From: Diplonema papillatum
Lineage: Eukaryota; Euglenozoa; Diplonemea; Diplonemida; Diplonemidae
Direction of reading: 5' to 3'
NCBI GenBank assembly: GCA_030068145.1
Contig: JAPJBO010000853.1
Coordinates: 35,171 to 99,170, forward strand
Length of the DNA stretch: 64,000 bases
Positions 10,717 to 21,100 of the stretch are shown here, piece after piece (within the stretch, counting starts at the first letter, position 1; every line of letters starts with the position of its first letter). The notes beneath the pieces are model-generated. The model was given only the letters and a program-made list of their open reading frames with translations. It did not search any database and was not told where the DNA came from. The position numbers and the translations under genes are program-made.

Positions 10717-10966
10717 GTATAAGCACCTGCTTTGCACCTGCTTTGCACCTGCTTTGTAAGAATACTTGAGGAAGCTGCCAGTTGCGAAATCCCAAAGCGT
10801 GGTACTCATCGGCATGCCGATGACTCCCCACTATCGCAACAATATTCCAACCTCAAAGAAGGTAAATGTGCTGTAGATCACACACGAATCCCAGGTAAAT
10901 TTGGGCTATAGTGGCGGGCGTAAGCGCTACAATAAGCACAACGACAGTCCCTCGAGTATTTCTTTG
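10717..10966 (+). repeat. Dispersed repeat family, copy B
   Basis: This copy is colinear with 4929-5150 but has two local changes. The 11-bp unit GCACCTGCTTT is tandemly present three times at 10723-10755, against once in copy A. About 70 bp are also inserted after CCAGTTGCGA; the insert contains the perfect 18-bp palindrome TCATCGGCATGCCGATGA (10806-10823) and ends in TCGCAAC, complementary to the TTGCGA that precedes it. Confidence 0.7.
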
Positions 10967-12781
10967 TGCACCGGTTTCACCCCGGCGGCGTGGTGGATGG
11001 GAGCATGGATAGAAGACAAACAAGTACCCACCCGCTTGCCGTTAGTCTCCAGGCATCCAGCATCGCATGATGAACTATGGTGATTCCGAGATAATATCGT
11101 ACCTTCCCCCCTCCGCCCACAGCATCGTATGACGGTCGCGTGGTGTAAGAGCGGTCATGTCCCACCAGACCCGCTGCCGTCGTGTGTTGCCGTTCGCCTA
11201 TTCTCCTCCCGTTCTAGCCCAGACGTTCATTCCCAGGTGCGAGCACAAAGGGACGGGGCGACATCGAGGACGACCAGTACTCGAAAGATTCTTGCAATCC
11301 CCCTCATCAGTCGACGAGCCGATGACGTAGTGGCTACGGCGTTTCTTTTCGCCTGGGGGTATCAGCACCGTCGACACGACAACCGAGCCTAGCACGCACT
11401 GCACACCCACACTCGCAGGCGGTCTGCATTATACACATGCCGCCCCACCTTCTTTTGCGAAGTTGCGATCCCTTGACAGGCTTGTGGTGGCGTCGGTCTT
11501 TCCTCGGTCTTTTGACCCCCGAATTTGCTTCTCGCATACGGGGGACCACGACACCCGTCCTCAAAGAGTTCCCCCGTGCCAAGCTAGAGAACGTGTCCGT
11601 CTACGCCACTCAGGTTCCACGGTTCCGCGCCGGAAGACCGAAATACAGTGCAGATTGGACACGGTGTTGAGCACATACCATTCCAAGTCAGCTTCCTCCC
11701 CTGCCCCCCAAAAACGAAAAACTAAAGCTGATTATCCCCTTTGCGTTTGTTGCAAAAAGAGCAAGAAGGCGGCACAAAAGGGCCACTTGTATCCCCCGCT
11801 CCCGTTCTGTTTGCTTACTTTTGCATGGCTTTTGCGACCACAAAGATCTGTGCCACCCTCCTCTCGGCCTGGGTTCACGCAACGCGAGCGTCGCTGCGTT
11901 CAGCTAGGATTATTATGGATCCTCTTGGTGGCTGGAGAAACCTGTCGCCATTCATCCCAACACATGACGCTCTAATTTGTGCATGCACTTCTCCCGGTCA
12001 AGTTACTTTCAATCGTTTTCGTCCAAGAAGGTTCAGGGCGAGGCGAAACAAGTCAAACAAGGCGAATCAACATGGATCCGGAAACGCTCTGGTGCGAGCC
12101 TTCGTTGTTCCGATGTTTCTGAGAGAGGAGGGACAAGGTGATGTGTGGTGGTACTCTACTTTTTTTGCAACTTTCTATCCCAATCCATCGGTCGCGAGAT
12201 GAATCGCCACCCGCCATTCCCATTTTTCCAGCTCACTACTCCGGCACTGCCAATCATTTTCTTCTTGAAGGTAGGAAAGCTCCTGCAGGGAATCGTTGGA
12301 TAGAACTCTCTTCTTTGACTGTCACGGACACGAGATGCGGGATTGAGAGAATCCAACGCGCATCCAACACAGGACCGACCCACCCCCCATCTTTTGACTC
12401 AAGCCTTTCCTCTCGAAAATCCTCTGCTTTTCAACAATGCTCTTTGAAGATCCGTTGTCGCTTTTCAGTTTATTTTTAAGTGTCAAGAAGAACAAAATTC
12501 TGACGGTGGACCGAGACACCACAGAAGTTGACGAAAAACTGTCTTCGCATGCAGAGTTGCCAGAAGTCGGCCCAAGCCCTTGCTCCACGTGCTGGCAACG
12601 TCGCCTTCGCGCACGTGGACCAGCGGAAGCGTTTTGAGAATGCGAAGTGCGTGCATCCCAGCTCAACAACCAGCATGCCAGTGTTCAAGCGAAGCAGAGT
12701 GCATCTTCATGAAAAACGGCGTGGAGAAGTGCGACATTCGTGCACTTACACGACGCAGCTATCTCATCGTTTGTTCCATCC

Positions 12782-12824
12782 CCACCGCACCTCAGGGTAC
12801 CAGCCGTACCCTGAGGTGCGGTGG
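12782..12824. repeat. Perfect 19-bp inverted repeat (hairpin)
   Basis: The arms CCACCGCACCTCAGGGTAC (12782-12800) and its exact reverse complement (12806-12824) enclose a 5-nt loop, CAGCC. A perfect GC-rich 19-bp stem is very unlikely by chance. No run of T follows, and there is no adjacent gene whose end it could mark. Confidence 0.9.
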
Positions 12825-13629
12825 AACGCATTCGGCCCCTGTTATCAACCCAATGCCCAATGCAGCCGTTTTTCTTCGTCAGCTTGTTGACATCCTTATC
12901 CTGCTTGTTTGGACTGCGCAGCTTGGAGTGGGAACTTCGACATCATTCGCAGAACGTCTCGTTCTAAATGCACACGTCGGAAAGTCTCACTCTCGCACGC
13001 GCAGTCCGTCTCACCCGTGGGGCAAATTCTCTCTTTTTGGCGATGCTTTCTCACCAGTCTTTTTTTCCCCGTTGCTCTGCACCTCCCCCCCTCCTCTTCA
13101 CCCCCCCCCGTTTTCCACCACACTGTTCTCCTTGTTCCCCAGCAATCAGGTCGCGAGAAAAAGTCGCCGCCTTGATTCGATGAAAATACTGCGTTGCTCT
13201 TCTTTTCTCGGAGCCACATTTCGGCAACAGAAGAGGCTGTGATCAACAGAGTCATTCCCAAGGGGGGCTGGCGGGGTCAGAGCAAAATATTCTCTGGTTG
13301 AAACACACCGTCGTGGCTGCAGATGTTCAAACGCTGCGTTTGCGTTAGCAGGCTTGACAGATGCCGTTTGCAAACACTTCCCGCAATTCAGTGCATGTCT
13401 GCGATTAGTCTGTTTGGGTTAGGACAAAAGAGAGGTGCTTGGGTTTGGCCTTCTTGACGGACAAGCCATAACCGGCGACAGGGGGAGCTTTGAGGCCTGC
13501 TCGAAAAACAACGCCACTGGCAAAAATGCTGTGGGCTTGGGAGTGGGGGCAACGAAATCATACTGGTCCGCAACCGGCGAAAACAACAGAGGACCTTGAA
13601 GGTGCAAGGGAAGACGACAGAGAGGCAAC

Positions 13630-14162
13630 GTGTTGGGGCAACGTGTTGGGGCAACGTGTTGGGGCAACGTGTTGGGGCAACGTGTTGGGGCAACGTGTTG
13701 GGACAACGTGTTGGGGCAACGTGTTGGGGCAACGTGTTGGGGCAACGTGTTGGGGCAACGTGTTGCGGCAACGTGTTGCGGCAACGTGTTGCGGCAACGT
13801 GTTGCGGCAACGTGTTGAGGCAACGTGTTGGGGCAACGTGTTGAGGCAACGTGTTGAGGCAACGTGTTGGGGCAACGTGTTGAGGCAACGTGTTGAGGCA
13901 ACGTGTTGAGGCAACGTGTTGGGGCAACGTGTTGAGGCAACGTGTTGAGGCAACGTGTTGAGGCAACGTGTTGGGGCAACGTGTTGCGGCAACGTGTTGA
14001 GGCAACGTGTTGGGGCAACGTGTTGGGGCAACGTGTTGAGGCAACGTGTTGAGGCAACGTGTTGAGGCAACGTGTTGAGGCAACGTGTTGAGGCAACGTG
14101 TTGAGGCAACGTGTTGAGGCAACGTGTTGAGGCAACGTGTTGAGGCAACGTGTTGAGGCAAC
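13630..14162. repeat. 13-bp minisatellite, 41 copies
   Basis: Forty-one head-to-tail copies of GTGTTGNGGCAAC fill 533 bp without length change. The variable base N is mainly G in the first copies, then C for four copies, then a mixture, then A for the last ten. One copy has an additional G-to-A change (13697-13709). Each unit contains the inverted tetramers GTTG and CAAC. Since 13 is not a multiple of three and the unit holds no stop in any frame, all six frames stay open across it, which makes spurious frames of about 250 codons on the minus strand. Confidence 0.97.
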
Positions 14163-14223
14163 AACCATGCCTTTGGAACAAAGGAGTCAAGCAGTGGGAA
14201 GTTGAGAAGTCATCGCCGGGAAA

Positions 14224-14669
14224 GCGACGAACACCGTGGCGGAATATCGGGGTCAACAACGTGTTGTCGAAGTTGATGCGGGACCCCGTCCCGCCGACGC
14301 CCCGCATCATCGTCGGATCGACGGACGATCGAGCCGGTGCACATTACTCGCGAGCTCAACAAGGATGCGGATGAGCTGCACCGCTGTGCGACAGGCGGCA
14401 CAGGCCCGGCGACCGCGAAAGGGGTGGCGATGAGGACGGCGCTGGGCAGGTTGGGCAAGATTGCGCGCGTGGAGGCCGTCCACCCGGCCCTCGAGATGCG
14501 CGTCAACCACCACCAGCCTCGGGGGGCCTCAACAAGAGGCGGGACGCTGACCGGAATCGTCAACCAACCGCCCGACGGCAGCTGCGGCGGCACCGACAAC
14601 GGCACCGACGTCGACAGCGACGTCGCGGGAACATGGTCGGCCTTAATAAAAGGCCCCGAGGCGCCGTAG
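14224..14669 (+). pseudogene. Decayed retroelement RNase H fragment
   Basis: Three RNase H-like motifs appear in the correct order but in three successive frames. ATNTVAEYRG (from 14224) matches the TNN-AEY helix motif of type I RNase H. VNNVLSKLMRDP and then RIIVGSTD (about 14252-14328) match the helix and the strand before the DS position. VHITRELNKDADELHRCA (from 14337) matches the C-terminal HVPRE-N-AD-L-N-A motif. The last frame runs on, unrecognised, to a stop at 14667-14669. The segment is richer in G and C than its surroundings and starts just after the minisatellite. No reverse transcriptase or integrase motif is visible nearby, so this is a broken, partial relic, most likely of a retrotransposon. 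Confidence 0.55.
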
Positions 14670-15075
14670 GCTAGGCGTTTGAAGCCGTGATGGACCGTAC
14701 GAAATTATGCCCTGTCAATACGGCTGTAGCACCCCTTGCAGAACACGCTACAGTTCGACGAGAGCAAGTATACCACAGTCGTATCTGAAAGGTGAGATGA
14801 GACACATCGATTCACTCGCCAAAGACAAAACCACCAACGCAACACGTGCAAGCAGACCGGAGATTCTGCAAGTTTCTAGTTTCGGTACTTGTGACACTAC
14901 TTTGCGGAACATGTAAGAATCATACAAACCAGCCTTGAAAATTCCCAGGCAGGTGACTTTGACTGAAGCTAGCCCCAAATCGGCAGGGGCAAACGATCTA
15001 CCCTAACCACTAACCAGTTAAAAAGAAAAGTCCAAGCTCAACACGAGAGAGAAAGTGAACACCCAAAAGAAAACT
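14670..15075. other. Intergenic, upstream of giant gene 1
   Basis: I see no gene or repeat here. The stretch leads from the RNase H relic to the putative TATA box of the first giant gene and should hold its proximal promoter. Confidence 0.5.
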
Positions 15076-15081
15076 TATAAA
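15076..15081 (+). promoter_or_regulatory. Putative TATA box of giant gene 1
   Basis: TATAAA lies 108 bp before the preferred start codon at 15189, a reasonable place for a core promoter with a short 5' leader. It is a single six-base match, so the support is modest. Confidence 0.4.
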
Positions 15082-15188
15082 GCAAGCATCCGTGTTGGTG
15101 CTCGCCTCTAGAACAACCAAAACAACACCTCATCCACCCATACAACTCCTCGTTGGGGCTATCCACCATCGCTGTTTCTTTCTTCCAC

Positions 15189-18100
15189 ATGCCTCCAACA
15201 GAGCGGCTCCTGCTGCTCACCTCGTTGCTTTTCGGCAGCACGCTGGCAGCCGTTCCAACGACATTGAATTGTTCTTCTGTTTCGGTGCAGGCAAGGGCGA
15301 CAGATAAGCCGCCTTGCTTGCCGCCTCAGACTGTGACAAATGAATTCATTGCGGACACCTGCATGAGCGTCTACTGCAACGACCTGCCCGATGGAGCTGT
15401 TGCTGCAGCTGGTGTTTCTGACTACTCGTTCGTTGTGAAGTCAGGAGGCACGTGCTCCTGGACAGACAGCTATGTGTACGTGCCTTCGTACTCTGTCTGC
15501 GGTTCTGCTGCACCGCACACATCATTCCTCGACGTCCACCGAGACGATGTCCTTGCAGACTTCGCAGTTGCGAACGATGTCTCCGTATTCGGCTCTTCGA
15601 GCAATGATATCGCAGTTGCGACTACAGAAGGGCTGACTTTGCTTCGCGCAGACGACTCTCTCGGGTTCAACCGCGTAGGGGTACTTCCTGGCAGCTACAC
15701 AGGCGTCTTAGCGGCTGCACATGACGCAGACGTTATGTACGCCCTGTGGCCGCGCAGGTTCGACATCGTCAACTTGCTGCCGCCTCAAAACCCGACCGTA
15801 CTTGGCACAGTCGAACTCCCCGTCACAAAATGCGATGCTCTCGCATTATACACCGCCGCAACACCGCCGACTCGTATTGTGTACGTAAGTTGCAGCACCG
15901 ATGGAGTACTGGCAGTTGATGCATCCGTCGATGGATCGCCTGCCCTTCTGTCTTCCACTCCAGTAGTAGCCGCGCCTTTGAATTCTGAAGTGCGCGACGC
16001 TGTTGTTGACGTGGCTCGCAGCATCCTCTTTGTGATGAGTGATGACGGAGTTTACATGTACAGCCTTGCCGCTCCGTCATCACCTTCATTGCTAACATCG
16101 AAGCCGAGCGTTGACCCCGTGCAAAGGGCAGCACTGGGAGGCACGAACCTGTTTGTAGCCGTGGGCACCAACGTTCTCATATTCGATACATCGAGCGGGA
16201 CCTCCCTGGTGCTGCATGCCACCTGCTGCGCCCAGGGAATGACAGGCTTGCATTTGATTGACGTGGCGGTGTATGAAGACCTGGTCTTTGCTGTCGGAAC
16301 TTCTAATGACAGGCTGCTCGTCATTGACGTCTCTGATGTGACAGCGCCCTACTATGTCGGGCACCGTGACCTGCCGACTGGATACTCGCAAGGGAAGCGG
16401 GTCGTTGTCGCGAAGCTAAACGATGGCTTTGTGCGTGTTTTCGACGTGGCAGGCGCAGGAGGCCTGATGGTGTTCTCGGACACTCCTCCCGAAGATGCAC
16501 CCACTCCGGCGACACCTATGCCAGCTCCTCCCATGCTCCCACCCGACTGCAGCTCGCTGTACTTGCATGATCCGACCAGCAATAGTGACAACTGCGCTAC
16601 TGGAGATGTCCTGATGAGTGAACACACGGTGGAGGCCTGCATGCAGCCTGTGTGCGCTTCGATGCAAGTCTCTTGGAATGGGGCTGGCATAGACGGGGCT
16701 GCAAATGCGGTACTCATTAAATCGGGGAGCACGTGCTCGTTCGGAACGTACACGGGAACCCCGGAGCGATACATCTGCGGACCTGCCCCGCCGCACTCGA
16801 CCTATCTTGAGCAGTACGACGATGGGTTTCTGCCTGCATTTTCGCGCACGAACGATGTGTGCATTCTGCACGAGGCACGGGACGAAATCCTGGTCGCAAA
16901 CAGCGTCGAGCTGAGCGTGCTGGTTCTCACCAGCAACGGCCGGTTCACGAAAACGGGCGCGCTGCCCGTGGGTTACATTGCCGTCGAGCCTTCAAAGGCA
17001 GACAGCAGCCTCGTATACGGTGTCCAGCCTCACGGGTTGGACATAATCGATGCAAGCAACCCGTCGAAGCCTTCGGTTGTCGGGAGCGTTACCCTGCCCA
17101 GCTTCTCGTGCGGGAACATTGCGCAGTTCAACGACAGCGTTCGGCATATTGCTTACATCGCTTGCTCGAATGAAGGTGTTTTTGCCGTGGACGTTTCAAC
17201 GAGCACACAGCCCGTTGTTTTGGGGTTTCAGAAAAGTGTCGTGAAGGCTTCTTCCGGGACAGGAAAGGGTTTGCTGGTGGACCAGGCAAGGAAGCTGCTG
17301 TTCCAGGTCACGTACGGTGAAACGGTCCACATGTACAACGTTGCCGACGCGGAGGCCCCCGTGGAAGTGGCCACCGGGAAGACGGGAGCAGCTTCGTACG
17401 AGATGGCAATGGACGGCACTGTTCTGTTCGTCGCAGCGAAAACCACGCTTCGCATTTTCCAAACTGCGGGGTCCGCTTCGTTGACGGAGCTGAGTTGGTG
17501 TTGTCACTACGGGCCGGATTTGTTCTTGGTCGGGCTGGTGCACTACAACGGGTTGATCTACGCTTCGGATCACAAAGGCGTCAGCGACATGGTCGTGATG
17601 AACGTTACCGATCCGACGCAGCCGTACTACATTGGGCACCGGGCAGTGCCTGGAGGATCAGCAGGGAAAGAAGGTATTGACATCGCAACGTTGAGCGACA
17701 TGACCACACGAGTGTTCATGGCGGTGGACCATGGAGGTGTCATTGTGTTCTCTGATGTGCCTCCTGCAGTCACCGATGCCCCGCCGACGAAAGCACCGCC
17801 GCCACCGCCGCACGAGTACGAGTGTTCAGACTTTGACACACAGGTGAAGGTGCCGTACATGCCTGCCTGCTCCGGAGACAGGGTACTGATGAGCAAGCAC
17901 GTTGTCGAAGGCTGCCTGACGACTCTTTGTGGGGCCCTTCCCGACGGGGCGGTGGTCCAGTACGATGGACCAAACGGCAATTTCTTGACGAAGTCTGGGA
18001 TCGCGTGCTCGTTCGGAGGGTCGTCGTTACCTGCGACACACGCCGTCTGCGGCAGGGCTGCCCCGCACGTTTCGTTCTTCGAAGTGCAAGCTGGGGTCTT

Positions 18101-21100
18101 CCAGAGCGGCGCCAAAGTTCGGGAAGTCTGCATTCTCGGGTCTGACAAGAACGACATTGCAGTGGCCACGAACAAAGATGTGACCATCCTCCGTGCTGAG
18201 GAGTCAACGGGGTTCACCCCAGTCGCCCGCATCGCCGGCGATTTCATGGCGGTTGTCGGGTCTCTGGCCGACAAAGACGTTCTTCTGGCACTGAAACCCA
18301 ACGGCTTTTCCATCATCGACTTGTACCCGCCGGAGGATGCGAAGGTGATCAGCACCGTTTCTCTTCCGAGCAGTGCTTGCCACGGGCTGACCCAGCACAA
18401 AACTGCCAGTTCCCACTACGCGTATGCTACGTGCCATGGCGAAGGCGTTTTCGCCATCGACATCACGGATTCGACCAACATCTCGGTAGTAGGCGGTGGG
18501 ATGCTCTTCAAGCCCGCATCTGGGAACCCCAAGGGAGCTTTCGTGGAAGTCGCAACGGCACGCCTCTACGTGGGAACCGAGGGTGGCAACTCAGGCACGC
18601 ACATGTACGATATCAGCAACCCGCTCGCCCCCATCGAGCTTGGGTTCCAAAAGACGAGCCGAAACTCGTTCGAGATCTTCGCGAAGGACAACATCGTTTA
18701 CGTGGTGCAGGACGACACGCTTGAAATCTTCGACGGCAGCACCGGCACACTGACCCACCTGTCTTCTTGCTGCCCTGGAGCACCGTCGATGTATCTCGTC
18801 GGTGTCGACTTCTACGACAGCATGATTTATGCATCGGACCACGCTGGCGCCATAGTGATGGTGATGAATGTGTCGGACCCCAGCAACCCGTACTTCATGG
18901 GCCACAAAGACGCGATGACGGGTGTTGGAGGCAAAGAGGGAATCGCGGTCGGAGCGCTGGGCGATGGCATTGTCCGTGTGTTTCAGGCCGACGATGGGGG
19001 TGGTCTGGTCGTTTTCTCCGATGTGAGACCGCCGCCGACACCGGTTCCAGCGACTCCGATGCCTTCACCGCCACGGACGCCGCCGGATTGCTCGTCTTTG
19101 TACATTCATGACGCTTCAGCCACAGGGCTCACCTGTGCGTCAGGTGACACGTTGATGGGCGAGCATGTAGTTGAGGCCTGCCAGACGGAAGTCTGCAGTC
19201 GTTTGCAAGCTTCGTCGTCAGCGGCGTACGATGGGGGCAGCAATGCCGTCATTTCGAAAGACGCCGGCGGGACGTGCTCGCTCACCACAGCCAGCGGGGT
19301 CACGAACAATGTGTGCGGGTCTTCGCCGCCTTACACGACTTACTTAGAAGCTTACGACGACGGCTTCCTGCCTGCGTTCTCACGAACGAATGATGTGTGC
19401 GCCCTGCCTGATTCGCAGGACGAGGTGGTGGTGGCGACCGATAGAGGTCTGGTTGTCATGCAGGTGAAGTCGGACAGGAGCTTGCGAGCAGTGGGCTTTT
19501 ACGACGCGGGCTTCGTTGCCGTGATTGGCTCGGAAATGCAGCGAAATGTTGTTCTTGGAGTGAACGGAAACGGTCTGCAATTGATTGACACATCTGTGCC
19601 AGCCCTCCCGACGAAGCTGGGCTCCGTGTCCGTTCCTAGTGGGAAGTGCGGCAACCTGGAACAGATGGAAATCGGAGCGAACCTCTTTGTCTTCGTGAGT
19701 TGCAACAGTGATGGAATCTTCTTGATCGATGTGTCGACAGCGACCGCGCCCGTGCTCATGAACGGCGGTGCTGCTGTGGCGAAGCCTTCGACGGGCTCAT
19801 CGAAGGGGCTATTTGTGGACGAGCAAAGGAAGTTGCTTTTCGTGACCACCACAGGACCAGGGCTTCACATGTACAATGTGACCGACCCCGTCGCGCCGGC
19901 TGAGCTTTTCGTTGAGAGACCTGACCACGCGGCGTACGAAGTGGTCCTGCGGAATACCATTCTGTACGTGGGCGCCGACAATACACTGGAAATCTATCAG
20001 ACTGCCGACAGCACGGGGAAGCTGGTTTTGTCGCAGCTCTCGTGGTGCTGCCACTACGCACCGGACATGTTCATTGTGGGTATCGACGAGCTGGATGGCG
20101 TTGTCTATGCGTCGGATCACGGGGGCAACGGGTTCCTCACTGCGATGAACGTCACTGACCCTCACGAGCCGTACTACATGGGGCACAGAGAGTTCCCGCC
20201 CGCGACTGGGGGACGCCCGCTGGGGAAGGAGGGCGTTTTCCTGGCCAAGATGAGTGATGGGATCGTGCGCGTCTTCGTGGCGGCCGATCACGGTGGTCTC
20301 ATGGTTTTCTCTGACGTGAAACCCGAGGCCACGCCAGCGCCGCTGACGCCCACACCCCCGCAACCCCCGCAGCCAATGGATTGCGACCACCTGATCGTGC
20401 AACCCGTGATTCAATACCAACCCGACTGCCCGCTGGGCAAGGTGCTCACCAACAAGCACGTTCTCGAGCAGTGCAACAACAACATCTGCTCGGACATGCC
20501 CGACGGTGCCGCGGCACAGTACGATGGCACTTCGAACTCGTTCTTCAAAAAGACGGGCACTTCGTGTTCTATTGTGTCTGATGCGCAAGCTTCCGCATCG
20601 CACTCGGTGTGCGGCACCGCAGCTCCTCACATCGCCTACTACAACGTGCTCAAAGACGGTATCCTGCTGCCGGACTCCAAGACCAGAGAAGTGTGTGTGC
20701 TGGGCTCGGACAGCAACGACATTGCTGTGGCTACCAGCAAGGGTCTTTCGATTCTGCGTTCGTCGGACTCGATCGGCTTCGTGCCCGTATCGCATGTGCC
20801 CGGTGACTTCATGGCGTGTGAAGGATCTCCGACAGACGCGGACGTTCTTTTCGCTGTGAAGCCGAACGGCTTCATGATAATCAGCCTGTACCCCCCGTCT
20901 CAACCAACGGTTTTGGGCAGCGCTTCAATTTCCAGCGGTGCATGCCACGGCATGATTCGATACGTGAAGGGGTCGAAGAACTACGTGTACGTGACATGCC
21001 ACGGGGAAGGGATCTTTGTTGTCGATGTGGCAAACGACACGAACCCAGTGCTCTTCAACAACGGCGCCAAAGTGTTCACGTCTGCGTCAGGCAACCCGAA

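Larger units (their letters stand above)
9247..13629. other. Gene-poor interval, repeats only
   Basis: I recognise no protein family in this interval. Several frames of 150-220 codons exist on the plus strand between 11463 and 13242, but they overlap one another in different frames, and the longest runs straight through a perfect hairpin. The recognisable content is a diverged tandem duplication, a second copy of the dispersed repeat at 4929, and the hairpin at 12782. Confidence 0.5.

Noticed and set aside
12580..13242. 220-codon plus-strand frame
   Set aside because: It reads through the perfect hairpin at 12782 and a C/T-rich stretch, overlaps other frames of similar length, and has no recognisable motif.
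13630..14162. CRISPR-like appearance of the short direct repeats
   Set aside because: The units are contiguous with no spacers, and the DNA is eukaryotic.
13388..14310. Three overlapping minus-strand frames of about 250 codons encoding LNTLPQHVASTRC-like repeats
   Set aside because: They are created by the 13-bp minisatellite, which has no stop codon in any frame. All frames are open equally, and the unique parts have no known motif.
15153..15188. Upstream in-frame ATG as start of giant gene 1
   Set aside because: The 12 extra residues would bury the signal peptide, have no counterpart in gene 2, and the next ATG at 15189 gives a standard signal sequence.
19809..20903. 364-codon antisense frame inside gene 1 (also at 48184-49278 in gene 2)
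   Set aside because: It is an antisense shadow of the real coding frame caused by codon composition, and no family resemblance is seen.
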